DNA of 6,296 bases from Nitrososphaerota archaeon (lineage in GTDB: Archaea; Thermoproteota; Nitrososphaeria; Nitrososphaerales; CADDZS01). The notes below the pieces were generated by a model. The model made no database searches, was not told the origin of the DNA, and was given only the letters and a program-made list of their open reading frames with translations. The DNA is taken from positions 1 through 6,296 of the forward strand of contig JAJPHP010000020.1 of the NCBI GenBank assembly GCA_021325255.1. Reading direction: 5' to 3'. The translations under genes and the position numbers were made by a program. Shown here piece by piece: positions 1-5,783 of this stretch (position 1 is its first letter; each line of letters opens with the position of its first letter).

Positions 1-2
1 AA

Positions 3-98
3 TTGAGACATATCAGAAACTGGATCAACGTCTTTTGGCTGCACCATCAGCCAATGTACAAATCTTTCATCCGGGCGATAGAATATGTGGTTAAGTAA
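3..98 (+). CDS. Possible 3' end of a gene entering from the left (very uncertain)
   Basis: Two forward frames are open from the window edge. One ends at TAA 96-98 and one at TAA 92-94. The frame ending at 98 has the higher G/C at third codon positions (about 19 of 31 codons), as the real genes in this window do, and would encode about 31 residues ending AIEYVVK. The other frame (ending DRICG) is A/T-rich at third positions. About 30 open codons arise by chance fairly often, so this is only a candidate. No family can be recognised from either tail. Sequence to the left of the window would settle it. Confidence 0.2.
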   Translation: MRHIRNWINVFWLHHQPMYKSFIRAIEYVVK

Positions 99-177
99 AC
101 GGAGCAGAGAAATCTACTATGAGATATCTTTGCAGGAAGATTTCTTGGTAATTGATACGAATTATAGGGCAGATGAA

Positions 178-210
178 GCTTTACTTTTTCCTTCTTTGTT
201 CTTTTTGCTT
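178..210 (+). terminator. Pyrimidine-rich tract, possible archaeal T-rich terminator
   Basis: The plus strand here is almost all T and C with several runs of T4-T5 (for example ctttttcc and gttctttttgc). Archaeal RNA polymerase commonly terminates at T-rich tracts without needing a hairpin. The tract lies about 80 bp after the stop codons of the possible left-edge gene, so it could end that transcript. The call rests on composition only. Confidence 0.3.
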
Positions 211-291
211 TGGAACTTGTGAACTTTATTTCTGCAATTTGATTCACTACCAATTTGTTCAAGGCCTCGTGAGCAGCATAGATTACACAGC

Positions 292-310
292 CGGACGCAC
301 GAAATGTCCG
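292..310. repeat. Short hairpin (5 bp plus a G-T pair, 7-nt loop)
   Basis: CGGAC at 292-296 pairs perfectly with GTCCG at 306-310, and G297-T305 extends the stem to 6 bp around the loop CACGAAA. It resembles an anticodon stem-loop in size, but the loop lacks the T expected at position 33 and no acceptor or T arm can be built around it. Function unknown; it may be chance. Confidence 0.3.
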
Positions 311-444
311 ATTTTCCAATGGGGCGAATCACGTCCATGGGAAGAAATAGAGCTTGCAAAGACAAGTGTCAACTTTTCATCTGAGGTAAGCTCTTCTTTA
401 TGACAAATAGTTAAAAAAAAGTCAACTAAATTCCGTTGGCCCAG

Positions 445-457
445 TTAGATAAAATTC
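445..457 (+). promoter_or_regulatory. Candidate TATA box for the cdvB-like gene
   Basis: The A/T-rich element TTAGATAAAATTC has its core near 448-455. Archaeal TATA boxes sit about 26-27 bp before the transcription start, which would put the start at about 478-479, right at the TTG codon of the long cdvB-like reading frame. That spacing fits a leaderless mRNA, common in Nitrososphaeria. The assignment is by spacing and composition only. Confidence 0.4.
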
Positions 458-478
458 ACTCTCCGCTTTATCGGATTT

Positions 479-1327
479 TTGACCCAGAATTTGTGCGAGA
501 CAGAGGGAAAGGCGAGTCAATTCTCCTCAAACTTCGTTCTCACATACGCTGAGAGCGCGAAGGCGCGGCGCTTCAAGAACCCTCTGCTCTCTCCAATAGC
601 CACGCCGGTGCAAGTGCAAAGAATGGGAAGCTTCGTCCAAAGATGGCAGCGATCTCGCAGCTTCTCTACTGCACCTCATCCACCATCATCATCATTACCG
701 AGTGAAGTCAAGCAGAAGAATAGTGTTCAAATCAAACAGAAACTTCAGGACGCGGCCAGACTGATCCAGGCACAAAGTTTGAGACTCGACCAGGCCCTTG
801 CTAGACTCAGAGAAAGAGATTCGGCGATATTTGACAGAATAGTGGCCGCCCTTCAAAACAATGAGAACGCTCGGGCTAAGATGCTTGCAAACGAAGTTTC
901 GGAGGTCAGGAAGATGGTTGCTGTGGTGTTGCAGGCAAAGCTGGCCTTAGAACAGCTGCTGCTGCGCCTAAGCACAATTCAAGAGCTTGGCGACGTTGCC
1001 GCAACTCTGGCGCCTGCTGTTGAGGTGATCAGGTCGATTCGTCCAGGCCTTGAGGGCCTTGTACCAGAAGCTGAAAACGAAATAGGCAGTGTCTCGGCTC
1101 TTCTATCAGAGATTCTCATTGATGTCACGGGTCAGACCGGAGGCGACCCTTCTGTACTTGATCCATCAAATGGGGAGGACGTAGACAAAGTAATCGCTGA
1201 AGCGGAGCTTGTCGCGGAGCGGAGACTAGGGTCGCTTTTTCCAGAAGTTTCGGCAGAAACTTTGGTCGATGAGGACAATTCAATGGCAGTAGAAGAAGTA
1301 GAGGAAGAAGAGGAAGAAATGACATAG
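479..1327 (+). CDS. cdvB: ESCRT-III / Snf7-family protein (CdvB-like cell division or membrane remodelling protein)
   Basis: CdvB proteins are archaeal ESCRT-III homologues. They polymerise on the inner face of the membrane and, with CdvA and the AAA ATPase CdvC/Vps4, constrict it in division or other remodelling. The Snf7-like helical core spans about residues 82-215, with helix-forming stretches such as LARLRERDSAIFDRIV, ANEVSEVRKM and ALEQLLLRLSTIQELGD and the PEAENEIG segment typical of thaumarchaeal paralogues. Before it lie a basic N-terminal region (residues 24-60) and a Pro/Ser linker (66-75). After it come a low-complexity linker, a helix with RLxxL (249-253) and an acidic tail ending in six Glu. 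The start is uncertain. TTG 479 follows an in-frame TAG at 446-448 and has a well-spaced TATA-like element, and about 31 of the next 47 codons end in G/C, suggesting translation. ATG 623 (codon 49) would give a more usual 234-residue protein. No cdvA or cdvC is nearby. Thaumarchaeota carry several CdvB paralogues, so which one this is remains open. Confidence 0.85.
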   Translation: MTQNLCETEGKASQFSSNFVLTYAESAKARRFKNPLLSPIATPVQVQRMGSFVQRWQRSRSFSTAPHPPSSSLPSEVKQKNSVQIKQKLQDAARLIQAQSLRLDQALARLRERDSAIFDRIVAALQNNENARAKMLANEVSEVRKMVAVVLQAKLALEQLLLRLSTIQELGDVAATLAPAVEVIRSIRPGLEGLVPEAENEIGSVSALLSEILIDVTGQTGGDPSVLDPSNGEDVDKVIAEAELVAERRLGSLFPEVSAETLVDEDNSMAVEEVEEEEEEMT

Positions 1328-1400
1328 GAAGAAATAAGGTGTTCTGATACAGGATCTGGTCTTTGTCTCGGCCATCCCTCTTTATGAGCCTGGACTTCAA

Positions 1401-1409
1401 TTATAAATC
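1401..1409 (+). promoter_or_regulatory. Candidate TATA box upstream of the thioesterase gene
   Basis: TTATAAATC is the best TATA-box match in the 189-bp gap after the cdvB-like gene. Standard spacing would start transcription near 1430 and leave a leader of about 85-90 nt before TTG 1517, long for this group. A weaker element, CTTTATC at about 1446, would give a leader of roughly 40 nt. A promoter in this gap would mean the thioesterase is not simply co-transcribed with the gene before it. Confidence 0.35.
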
Positions 1410-1516
1410 TGACAAACGGGCGCCGATTTGGACTGGAGCATAGACTTTATCTCTCATGCAGCAAGTGCGTTAAGCTGTGAAGGCATCAATACGCTAGAAG
1501 AAAGGCGAGGAAGAGC

Positions 1517-1936
1517 TTGGAGAAATTTGTCCATAGCATGAAGTTTGTAGTGCCTTTCTCGGATGTCGACATGATGGGCCACGTGAACAACGCCCGATAC
1601 CTCACCTACTTTGAAAACGTGAGGACAGAACATCTCTACACCGAGACAAGCGTGGACGATCTTGGGATAATCATAGCCAGGGCAGAAGTAGATTACAAAT
1701 CACCGGCACGGTGGCAGGAGGAACTCCTTGTGAAAATGAGAACCGTAGCACTGGGGACTACAAGCTGGGTCTACGAGTATGAAATTTTAGCGGTGGAGGA
1801 CGGGCGCACCATTGCAACAGGAAAGACTGTTCAGGTAGTATACGACTACAAGAGTAAAACGCCTGTGGCGATTCCGGATAAATACCGGGAGATATTGAAG
1901 CGAGAAATCGAGGAGACAAAAGATCCTTCAGTGTGA
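1517..1936 (+). CDS. Acyl-CoA thioesterase, 4HBT hotdog-fold family
   Basis: Small hotdog-fold thioesterases hydrolyse the thioester bond of acyl-CoAs in the cytoplasm. The 139-residue length is typical of one hotdog domain. The family signature is near the N-terminus: DVDMMGHVNNARYLTYFE (residues 16-33). D18 aligns with catalytic Asp17 of Pseudomonas 4-hydroxybenzoyl-CoA thioesterase, followed by the GHVNN turn and central helix. The beta-strand containing ARAEVDYKSPA (54-64) and the GKTVQVVYD strand (102-110) complete the fold. The TTG at 1517 is chosen because GAGG at 1507-1510 lies at normal ribosome-binding distance. ATG 1538 (codon 8) is a possible shorter start, leaving the catalytic strand at the very N-terminus. 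The substrate cannot be read from the sequence. The gene lies 189 bp after the cdvB-like gene and its 3' end is 27 bp from the convergent MscS gene. Confidence 0.85.
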   Translation: MEKFVHSMKFVVPFSDVDMMGHVNNARYLTYFENVRTEHLYTETSVDDLGIIIARAEVDYKSPARWQEELLVKMRTVALGTTSWVYEYEILAVEDGRTIATGKTVQVVYDYKSKTPVAIPDKYREILKREIEETKDPSV

Positions 1937-1942
1937 TATCAC
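1933..1942. repeat. Perfect 10-bp palindrome at the thioesterase stop codon
   Basis: GTGATATCAC is its own reverse complement and contains the TGA stop (1934-1936). It lies in the 27-bp gap between two convergent genes. It is not followed by a T-run on either strand, so an intrinsic terminator role is doubtful. Confidence 0.35.
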
Positions 1943-1963
1943 TCTAGTCGCAAACACTCGTCA

Positions 1964-2944
1964 TTACTGTTGCCGCTTTCCCCGTTCCTCTTCATTCGAT
2001 GACGCGTTTGCCGCTGACTGTACCTCATTCGTCAGCTTGCTCTGAATTTCCATTGCAGCTTTGGCAATTATAGTTTTGATTGGCTCCTCAAAGGTTGACT
2101 TTGTCCACAGCCATATGGCGACCTGATAGGTCGTAAGCCCGATGTCCACAATCTCGATGTGGATGGTACTGGAGTCGATCTCCTTTCGGTCCTTTGATTT
2201 TAGAAGAACACTGAGCTCCTCCTTGAACCTCTCGAACGAAATTCTCTTATCAAGATCCATCCTGATTCGTGCGGTTCGCTCCCTCACTCTCGTATGATTC
2301 ATTACAAGTGAAGAAATGACGACAGAGTTTGGCAGGACAAGAGGTACGCCCTCATCTAGGAACATCTCGGTGTAAAAGATTCCTACGTCCTTAACGACTC
2401 CGGTGTACCCGTTGAACATGATCTCGTGTGAGTATGAGGGCGCTATGATCCCATAGCTTGGAGGGACCAGGGTCAACCTGTCTCCTATCTCGAAGGGATC
2501 GGAGGCGAGCAGTGCAATGCCTGCAAACAAGTTGCTCAGCACCTGTTGCGCCGCAAGGCCAAGAACGATACCAATGAATCCTGCGCCAATTAGCCAGTTC
2601 GTAACATTGAATCCGAATAGACTGAACGCAAGAGTAGAGAGTAAAATCGCGGCAACTATCTGGAAAAAGTTCTTGACTGCACGCGCCCTAGTAATGCCGA
2701 ACCGTGGATCGACTACACGCATGATAATCGCGCTGATGATCCGTATCAGGAGATAGCCGCCTGTGGCGATGATGATGACGTAGATGACCCGGGCAAACTC
2801 TTGGGGTACTACGTTCAGGGGAGGCTCGGAATAGTAGTAGGTTATACCAGCGACCACTGCGGCTGCAATGACAACAGCGATTGATTGTATGAGTCCTAGC
2901 CTTGTGGCTCTACCCCGGTTGCTTCTGTTGTATCTATCGCTCAA
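1964..2944 (-). CDS. MscS-family mechanosensitive ion channel
   Basis: MscS channels open when membrane tension rises, releasing ions and small solutes to protect against osmotic down-shock. The 326-residue protein has hydrophobic segments at about residues 17-38, 52-76 and 92-112. These precede the Gly/Ala-rich pore helix (about 117-147; GAGFIGIVLGLAAQQVLSN), the hallmark of the family's TM3. The cytoplasmic beta domain begins at FEIGDRL (151-157) and contains GYTGVVKDVG (179-188) and the conserved LPNS (204-207). An alpha/beta domain follows, and the polar C-terminal tail is charged. A loop of about 15-20 residues after GDRL makes the beta domain longer than in E. coli MscS, a form I recall from archaeal relatives. 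The start is TTG: an in-frame TAA lies at 2966-2968 with no ATG or GTG between, and the next Met (residue 75) is inside a membrane segment. It is convergent with the thioesterase and 290 bp downstream of the MFS gene on the same strand. Confidence 0.93.
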   Translation of the reverse strand: MSDRYNRSNRGRATRLGLIQSIAVVIAAAVVAGITYYYSEPPLNVVPQEFARVIYVIIIATGGYLLIRIISAIIMRVVDPRFGITRARAVKNFFQIVAAILLSTLAFSLFGFNVTNWLIGAGFIGIVLGLAAQQVLSNLFAGIALLASDPFEIGDRLTLVPPSYGIIAPSYSHEIMFNGYTGVVKDVGIFYTEMFLDEGVPLVLPNSVVISSLVMNHTRVRERTARIRMDLDKRISFERFKEELSVLLKSKDRKEIDSSTIHIEIVDIGLTTYQVAIWLWTKSTFEEPIKTIIAKAAMEIQSKLTNEVQSAANASSNEEERGKRQQ

Positions 2945-3234
2945 ATTCTTCTTTATCGATCTCTCTTACGATTGTTCATTCGATCTTTGTCTGTTATTGG
3001 GGGGAGTATTGCCCTATATTCAAACGAATACAAAGTTGTGTTCCTTGTCAGGGAAGGGGCGGAAGAAAGAAGCAAATCCAGTTATGGCTTCGCTATGCGC
3101 TTTTCGTTAGGTTATCTTCTCGATCGATTTTTTCTTGCTCCGTTTGCGGCATTTTAACAGTGTCGGAAATAGATGTTCAATTTAAGTTGTATCAAATTTG
3201 CACTCATTTTTAGCCGATACATGCGGATATCTTG
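2945..3234 (-). promoter_or_regulatory. 290-bp spacer upstream of the MscS gene with a possible promoter
   Basis: This gap separates two minus-strand genes and holds no convincing gene on either strand. Read on the minus strand, GAATATAG (about 3015-3022) is the best TATA-like element. Standard spacing would start transcription near 2989 and leave a leader of about 45 nt before the TTG. The spacer length suggests that the channel has its own promoter. A T6 run on the plus strand (3127-3132) has no assigned gene. Confidence 0.35.
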
Positions 3235-4548
3235 TCAGTCTTTTCTCGTGGGCTTGGGCACGAAAGGCAGGAGCGCAACCGAGATCATAGCGATGATGGC
3301 GACTATGAAAAAGGCCGAACCAAGCGACCCAAAGAACGCGTTCTCGGCAAGCAGCCCTACGATCAGCGGCCCAACCGCAGCTCCTCCCAAGTTACCAAAA
3401 CCCCAGACTATTGAGTTTGAAATTGTCGTCGCACCTCTTGGAGAGATTTCTATGGCGAGTGCTAGGATGAGCGGGAAGCCTGTGAATTGGAATAGTCCGA
3501 ACATGGCAAGGAACGCTTCCTCAACGATAATGTTCGAAGTTGCTACGAATAGAATGATCGATACCGCGGCCCCCAGAGTTGAAATCCCTAGAAGCAGGCG
3601 TCTTCCAAATCTGTCGGCAAGGTATCCGAAGAGCGGTTGAGAAATTATCCCCATCGCGGGCATTATCGCAACCGCAATTCCAACAAAACTGTACTGCACA
3701 TGACGCTCGCTCGTTAGAAAAAGCGGCATGAACTGTAGTATGGATTGTGCAAACACGGCCCTGAGGAACGTTGAGATTGTCAGCACAAGAATGGGTGGAA
3801 CGACGAGCCGAAGTGGTATTGGCGCATTGCGCGCGGACGTTTTTGCAACAGATTTCCCCTGCGAGTCATCCTCCCGCACTGTGTTTTCCGTCGCCTCGCC
3901 CATTTCATCTTGGGCAGATTCCGAAGTTTTTCTCTGAGGTAAGCCCTCCTTCCCAGAACCAAAGCGCACATTCCGCATGAGAAGATATATTGGCAATGCG
4001 GAGACCGATGAAAGGATACCGAGCACACCCACGGAAGTAACTGAGACTACCGAGACTAGGGCAACCGCGATCAATGGGTAGGCAAGAATTCCAAAACTGC
4101 CCATCGATCCGTTTATTCCCATGGCCCTCCCTCGCGTCTGCCTGCTCCACTGCTCGTTGAGTATCGCAGCCCCAAGAGGATGATAGAACGAGGCCCCAAA
4201 CCCAGCGATTAGTGCTAACGGAATGAGAATCAGAAGGAGTTGTTGTGACTCACCCTTCCCGAAGTAAACCATCCCGAGTGCGAATGCAGTCAGCCCGAAT
4301 CCTATGGTCAGAACCCCTGTAAGTATCAGATTGACGTAGTTCCTCCTGATATCAGACCTACGCCCGATGAAAGGGCTTGCAGCGATTGAAGACGCGCCAA
4401 GGATTGTGGCAATGATACCCACGGAGGAATCGGTGAACCCGTAGAAGGACACTAGGAGCGGATACAGAATGGGAAATACTGCGAGACAGCCGTCATTGAT
4501 AAAGTGCGCGAGCGCTGTCGCGATAAGACTCCTAGAATTGTCACGCAA
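3235..4548 (-). CDS. MFS transporter, fosmidomycin-resistance (Fsr)-like
   Basis: Major facilitator superfamily proteins move small molecules across the membrane using ion gradients; this branch is usually annotated as drug exporters. The 437 residues fit two six-helix halves (about 5-190 and 246-430) joined by a long polar loop (195-245). TM1 begins LAHFINDGCLAVFPILYPLL-like, and FYHPLGAAIL (121-130) resembles the FHPxxxA segment of Fsr proteins. The C-half has a clear MFS motif A, GYLADRFGRR (308-317); the N-half copy at 59-70 is degenerate. The TTG start is firm: an in-frame TAA lies two codons upstream (4555-4557), the next Met is residue 93, and TM1 falls where the family expects it. The protein ends with a short basic tail, PKPTRKD. 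It is divergent from the LLM oxidoreductase gene. The real substrate is unknown, and fosmidomycin resistance is only a family label. Confidence 0.88.
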   Translation of the reverse strand: MRDNSRSLIATALAHFINDGCLAVFPILYPLLVSFYGFTDSSVGIIATILGASSIAASPFIGRRSDIRRNYVNLILTGVLTIGFGLTAFALGMVYFGKGESQQLLLILIPLALIAGFGASFYHPLGAAILNEQWSRQTRGRAMGINGSMGSFGILAYPLIAVALVSVVSVTSVGVLGILSSVSALPIYLLMRNVRFGSGKEGLPQRKTSESAQDEMGEATENTVREDDSQGKSVAKTSARNAPIPLRLVVPPILVLTISTFLRAVFAQSILQFMPLFLTSERHVQYSFVGIAVAIMPAMGIISQPLFGYLADRFGRRLLLGISTLGAAVSIILFVATSNIIVEEAFLAMFGLFQFTGFPLILALAIEISPRGATTISNSIVWGFGNLGGAAVGPLIVGLLAENAFFGSLGSAFFIVAIIAMISVALLPFVPKPTRKD

Positions 4549-4677
4549 GAAATGTTATCCGCAGCTTCGGATCTTTTCTATTTGACGCGTACTTAATCGT
4601 ACCTAGGCTATTGAGAAAACAAAAAGGGTAATAATCAAAGGTTGGAGCGAAAATCATTGATCGTGTAGATTGTCAAA
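4549..4677. promoter_or_regulatory. Divergent promoter region between MFS and LLM oxidoreductase genes
   Basis: This 129-bp region must hold the promoters of two divergent genes. For the transporter (minus strand), GATTAAGTA over 4590-4598 is TATA-like and would give a leader of about 19 nt. For the oxidoreductase (plus strand), GGTAATAATC (about 4627-4636) would start transcription near 4659, also with a leader of about 19 nt. Neither leader shows a strong Shine-Dalgarno. CGTAC occurs at 4588-4592 and again at 4598-4602, exactly 10 bp apart, overlapping the transporter's TATA-like element; this might be a regulator site. Confidence 0.45.
4588..4602. repeat. CGTAC direct repeat with 10-bp period
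   Basis: CGTACTTAATCGTAC holds two copies of CGTAC one helical turn apart. Because GTAC is self-complementary, the core also reads as an inverted repeat, GTAC-N6-GTAC. It overlaps the TATA-like sequence proposed for the MFS gene, where a bound repressor could block TBP. The element is short enough to be chance. Confidence 0.3.
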
Positions 4678-5718
4678 ATGATGCCCGGACGCTTTGGGAT
4701 AACTGTCGCGTGGCAGGGATCCACAATCGATGGATTGACTGCCATGGCAGAAGAAGCGGAAAAGCTTGGCTATGGATATTTTTGGATTCCAGAAGCATGG
4801 GGCCTCGAAGCTTTTTCAGCCTCGTCATATCTGATTGCGAGGACGAATCGCATACGAATCGGAACAGGAGTAGTGAACGTTTTTTCCAGATCTGCTGCCC
4901 TAATTGGAATGGCATGCGCAACCATCGACCAGATGTCCCCAGGCAGGTTCATGCTCGGACTGGGGTCTAGCGGCCGAGGTGTGATTGAGAACTGGCATGG
5001 TTTTCGTTTCGAAAGGCCCCTAAAGAGGACCGAGGAGTACTTGGAAGTGATAAAGAAAGTATCAAGGGGAGACACTCTTGAGTACAACGGAGAAACTGTT
5101 CGAGGGTTGTCGCGGTTCAGGCTCTACACGAAGCCGATGAGTTCGGACCCAGAAATCTACCTTGGCGCGATAGGCGAGGAAAATCTCAAGCTAGCTGGAA
5201 GGATAGCGCAGGGGGCAATCCTTGCGACCTACCCGATTTCGAAATTAGTTTTCGCGGCAAGGTGTGTCATGGAAGGTGGGGCCGGCGGAGGCAAGCATGA
5301 CAGCGGAGAGGATCAGAAGAGAATGAGAAAGCTGTTTTCATACTATCCTACTTTTGTTTGTGTGGATGGTACTTCGAAGGACCAAGAATACAAGGCCCGA
5401 GAATCTGTTCGCAGAAACATCGCATTCTATCTTTCCTCGATGGGTTCGTACTATGCGAAGAATCATACAAAGCTTGGATTCGGCGAGGATGTGAAAAGAA
5501 TAGTGGAGGAGCACCGGCGCAAGGGGAGCGATGGTGCGAGGTTCGCCGTGTCCGAGAGGCTTGTCTCCGAGCTTGCTTTGATAGGGTCTGCCAGCGAGAT
5601 TAAGGAGAAGGTAGCCAAGGTGGTGCCGCAGGACGTAGTGACTGTGTTCGGATTGAGTGCTAGCTCACCTGAAGATATTACAACGTCTCTTCGATCAATG
5701 AATATGTTGCTTGGTTAA
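4678..5718 (+). CDS. LLM-class oxidoreductase, probably F420-dependent (luciferase-like TIM barrel)
   Basis: This superfamily includes bacterial luciferase, FMN monooxygenases, and the F420-dependent Mer and Adf enzymes. Members catalyse hydride transfer in a TIM barrel. The 346 residues match the family. The first barrel strand is FGITVAW (6-12), then YFWIPEAWG (34-42), then RIRIGTGVVNVFSRSAA (58-74), where Mer has its non-prolyl cis peptide after an equivalent Gly. MSPGRFMLGLGSSGRG (86-101), the WHG segment with FERPLKRTEEYLEVI (111-125), IYLGAIGEENLKLAG (160-174) and a C-terminal helix that starts by checking GSASEIKEKV (303-312) follow the usual order. F420 rather than FMN is inferred from overall resemblance to Mer-like archaeal and actinobacterial members; the substrate is unknown. 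Two ATGs in tandem (4678, 4681) are possible starts. A Gly-rich, charged insert (199-217) is variable in the family. It is divergent from the MFS gene and converges with the HtrA gene. Confidence 0.88.
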   Translation: MMPGRFGITVAWQGSTIDGLTAMAEEAEKLGYGYFWIPEAWGLEAFSASSYLIARTNRIRIGTGVVNVFSRSAALIGMACATIDQMSPGRFMLGLGSSGRGVIENWHGFRFERPLKRTEEYLEVIKKVSRGDTLEYNGETVRGLSRFRLYTKPMSSDPEIYLGAIGEENLKLAGRIAQGAILATYPISKLVFAARCVMEGGAGGGKHDSGEDQKRMRKLFSYYPTFVCVDGTSKDQEYKARESVRRNIAFYLSSMGSYYAKNHTKLGFGEDVKRIVEEHRRKGSDGARFAVSERLVSELALIGSASEIKEKVAKVVPQDVVTVFGLSASSPEDITTSLRSMNMLLG

Positions 5719-5740
5719 CTAAAGGGGCAAGTTGTTAACC
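5713..5740. terminator. Inverted repeat over the LLM stop codon, possible bidirectional terminator
   Basis: GGTTAAC at 5713-5719 is complementary to GTTAACC at 5734-5740, giving a 7-bp stem with a 14-nt loop. The first arm contains the TAA stop (5716-5718). It lies between convergent genes, where a terminator is expected, but no T-run follows on either strand, so the call is tentative. Each arm also contains the 6-bp palindrome GTTAAC. Confidence 0.35.
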
Positions 5741-5783
5741 GTATTTGCATGACCTTAAGGATCACACAAACCCGTGTTCGCAT

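Larger units (their letters stand above)
99..478. other. Intergenic stretch without a convincing gene
   Basis: This 380-bp stretch is richer in A/T runs than the genes. The short reading frames in it (an 83-residue Cys/Phe-rich one at 152-403 on the plus strand, and 67- and 90-residue ones on the minus strand) have no recognisable domain or ribosome binding site. It holds a pyrimidine-rich tract (about 178-210), a 6-bp hairpin (292-310), an A8 run near 414-421 and a TATA-like element just before the cdvB-like gene. I see no tRNA, CRISPR repeat or insertion sequence. Confidence 0.6.

Noticed and set aside
285..335. tRNA-like fragment around the GGACG-CACGAAA-TGTCC stem-loop
   Set aside because: The loop has A instead of the invariant T33, and no acceptor stem, D arm or standard TTCGAATC T-loop can be placed at the right distances.
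152..403. 83-residue plus-strand frame with a Cys/Phe-rich, signal-like start
   Set aside because: The hydrophobic segment is just the translation of the T-rich tract; there is no ribosome binding site, recognisable domain or coding-like third-position bias.
684..695. ATC/TCA trinucleotide run as a repeat element
   Set aside because: It is only four units and encodes a short Ser run in a Pro/Ser linker, which is ordinary low-complexity coding sequence.
1125..1400. 91-residue minus-strand Leu/Pro-rich frame
   Set aside because: It is the antisense of the cdvB-like gene; the poly-Leu run simply mirrors the Glu codons of the tail.
2411..2467. Extra loop in the MscS beta domain as a possible novel insertion
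   Set aside because: Archaeal MscS homologues commonly have an extended loop between GDRL and the GYTG segment, so it is not unusual in this context.
2868..3213. Overlapping plus-strand frames of 61-103 residues around the MscS 5' end
   Set aside because: They partly overlap the MscS N-terminus, compete with one another in different frames and show no domain or start signals.
3173..3640. 155-residue plus-strand frame
   Set aside because: Most of it is antisense to the C-terminal half of the MFS transporter, whose membrane helices and motif A make the minus strand the coding one.
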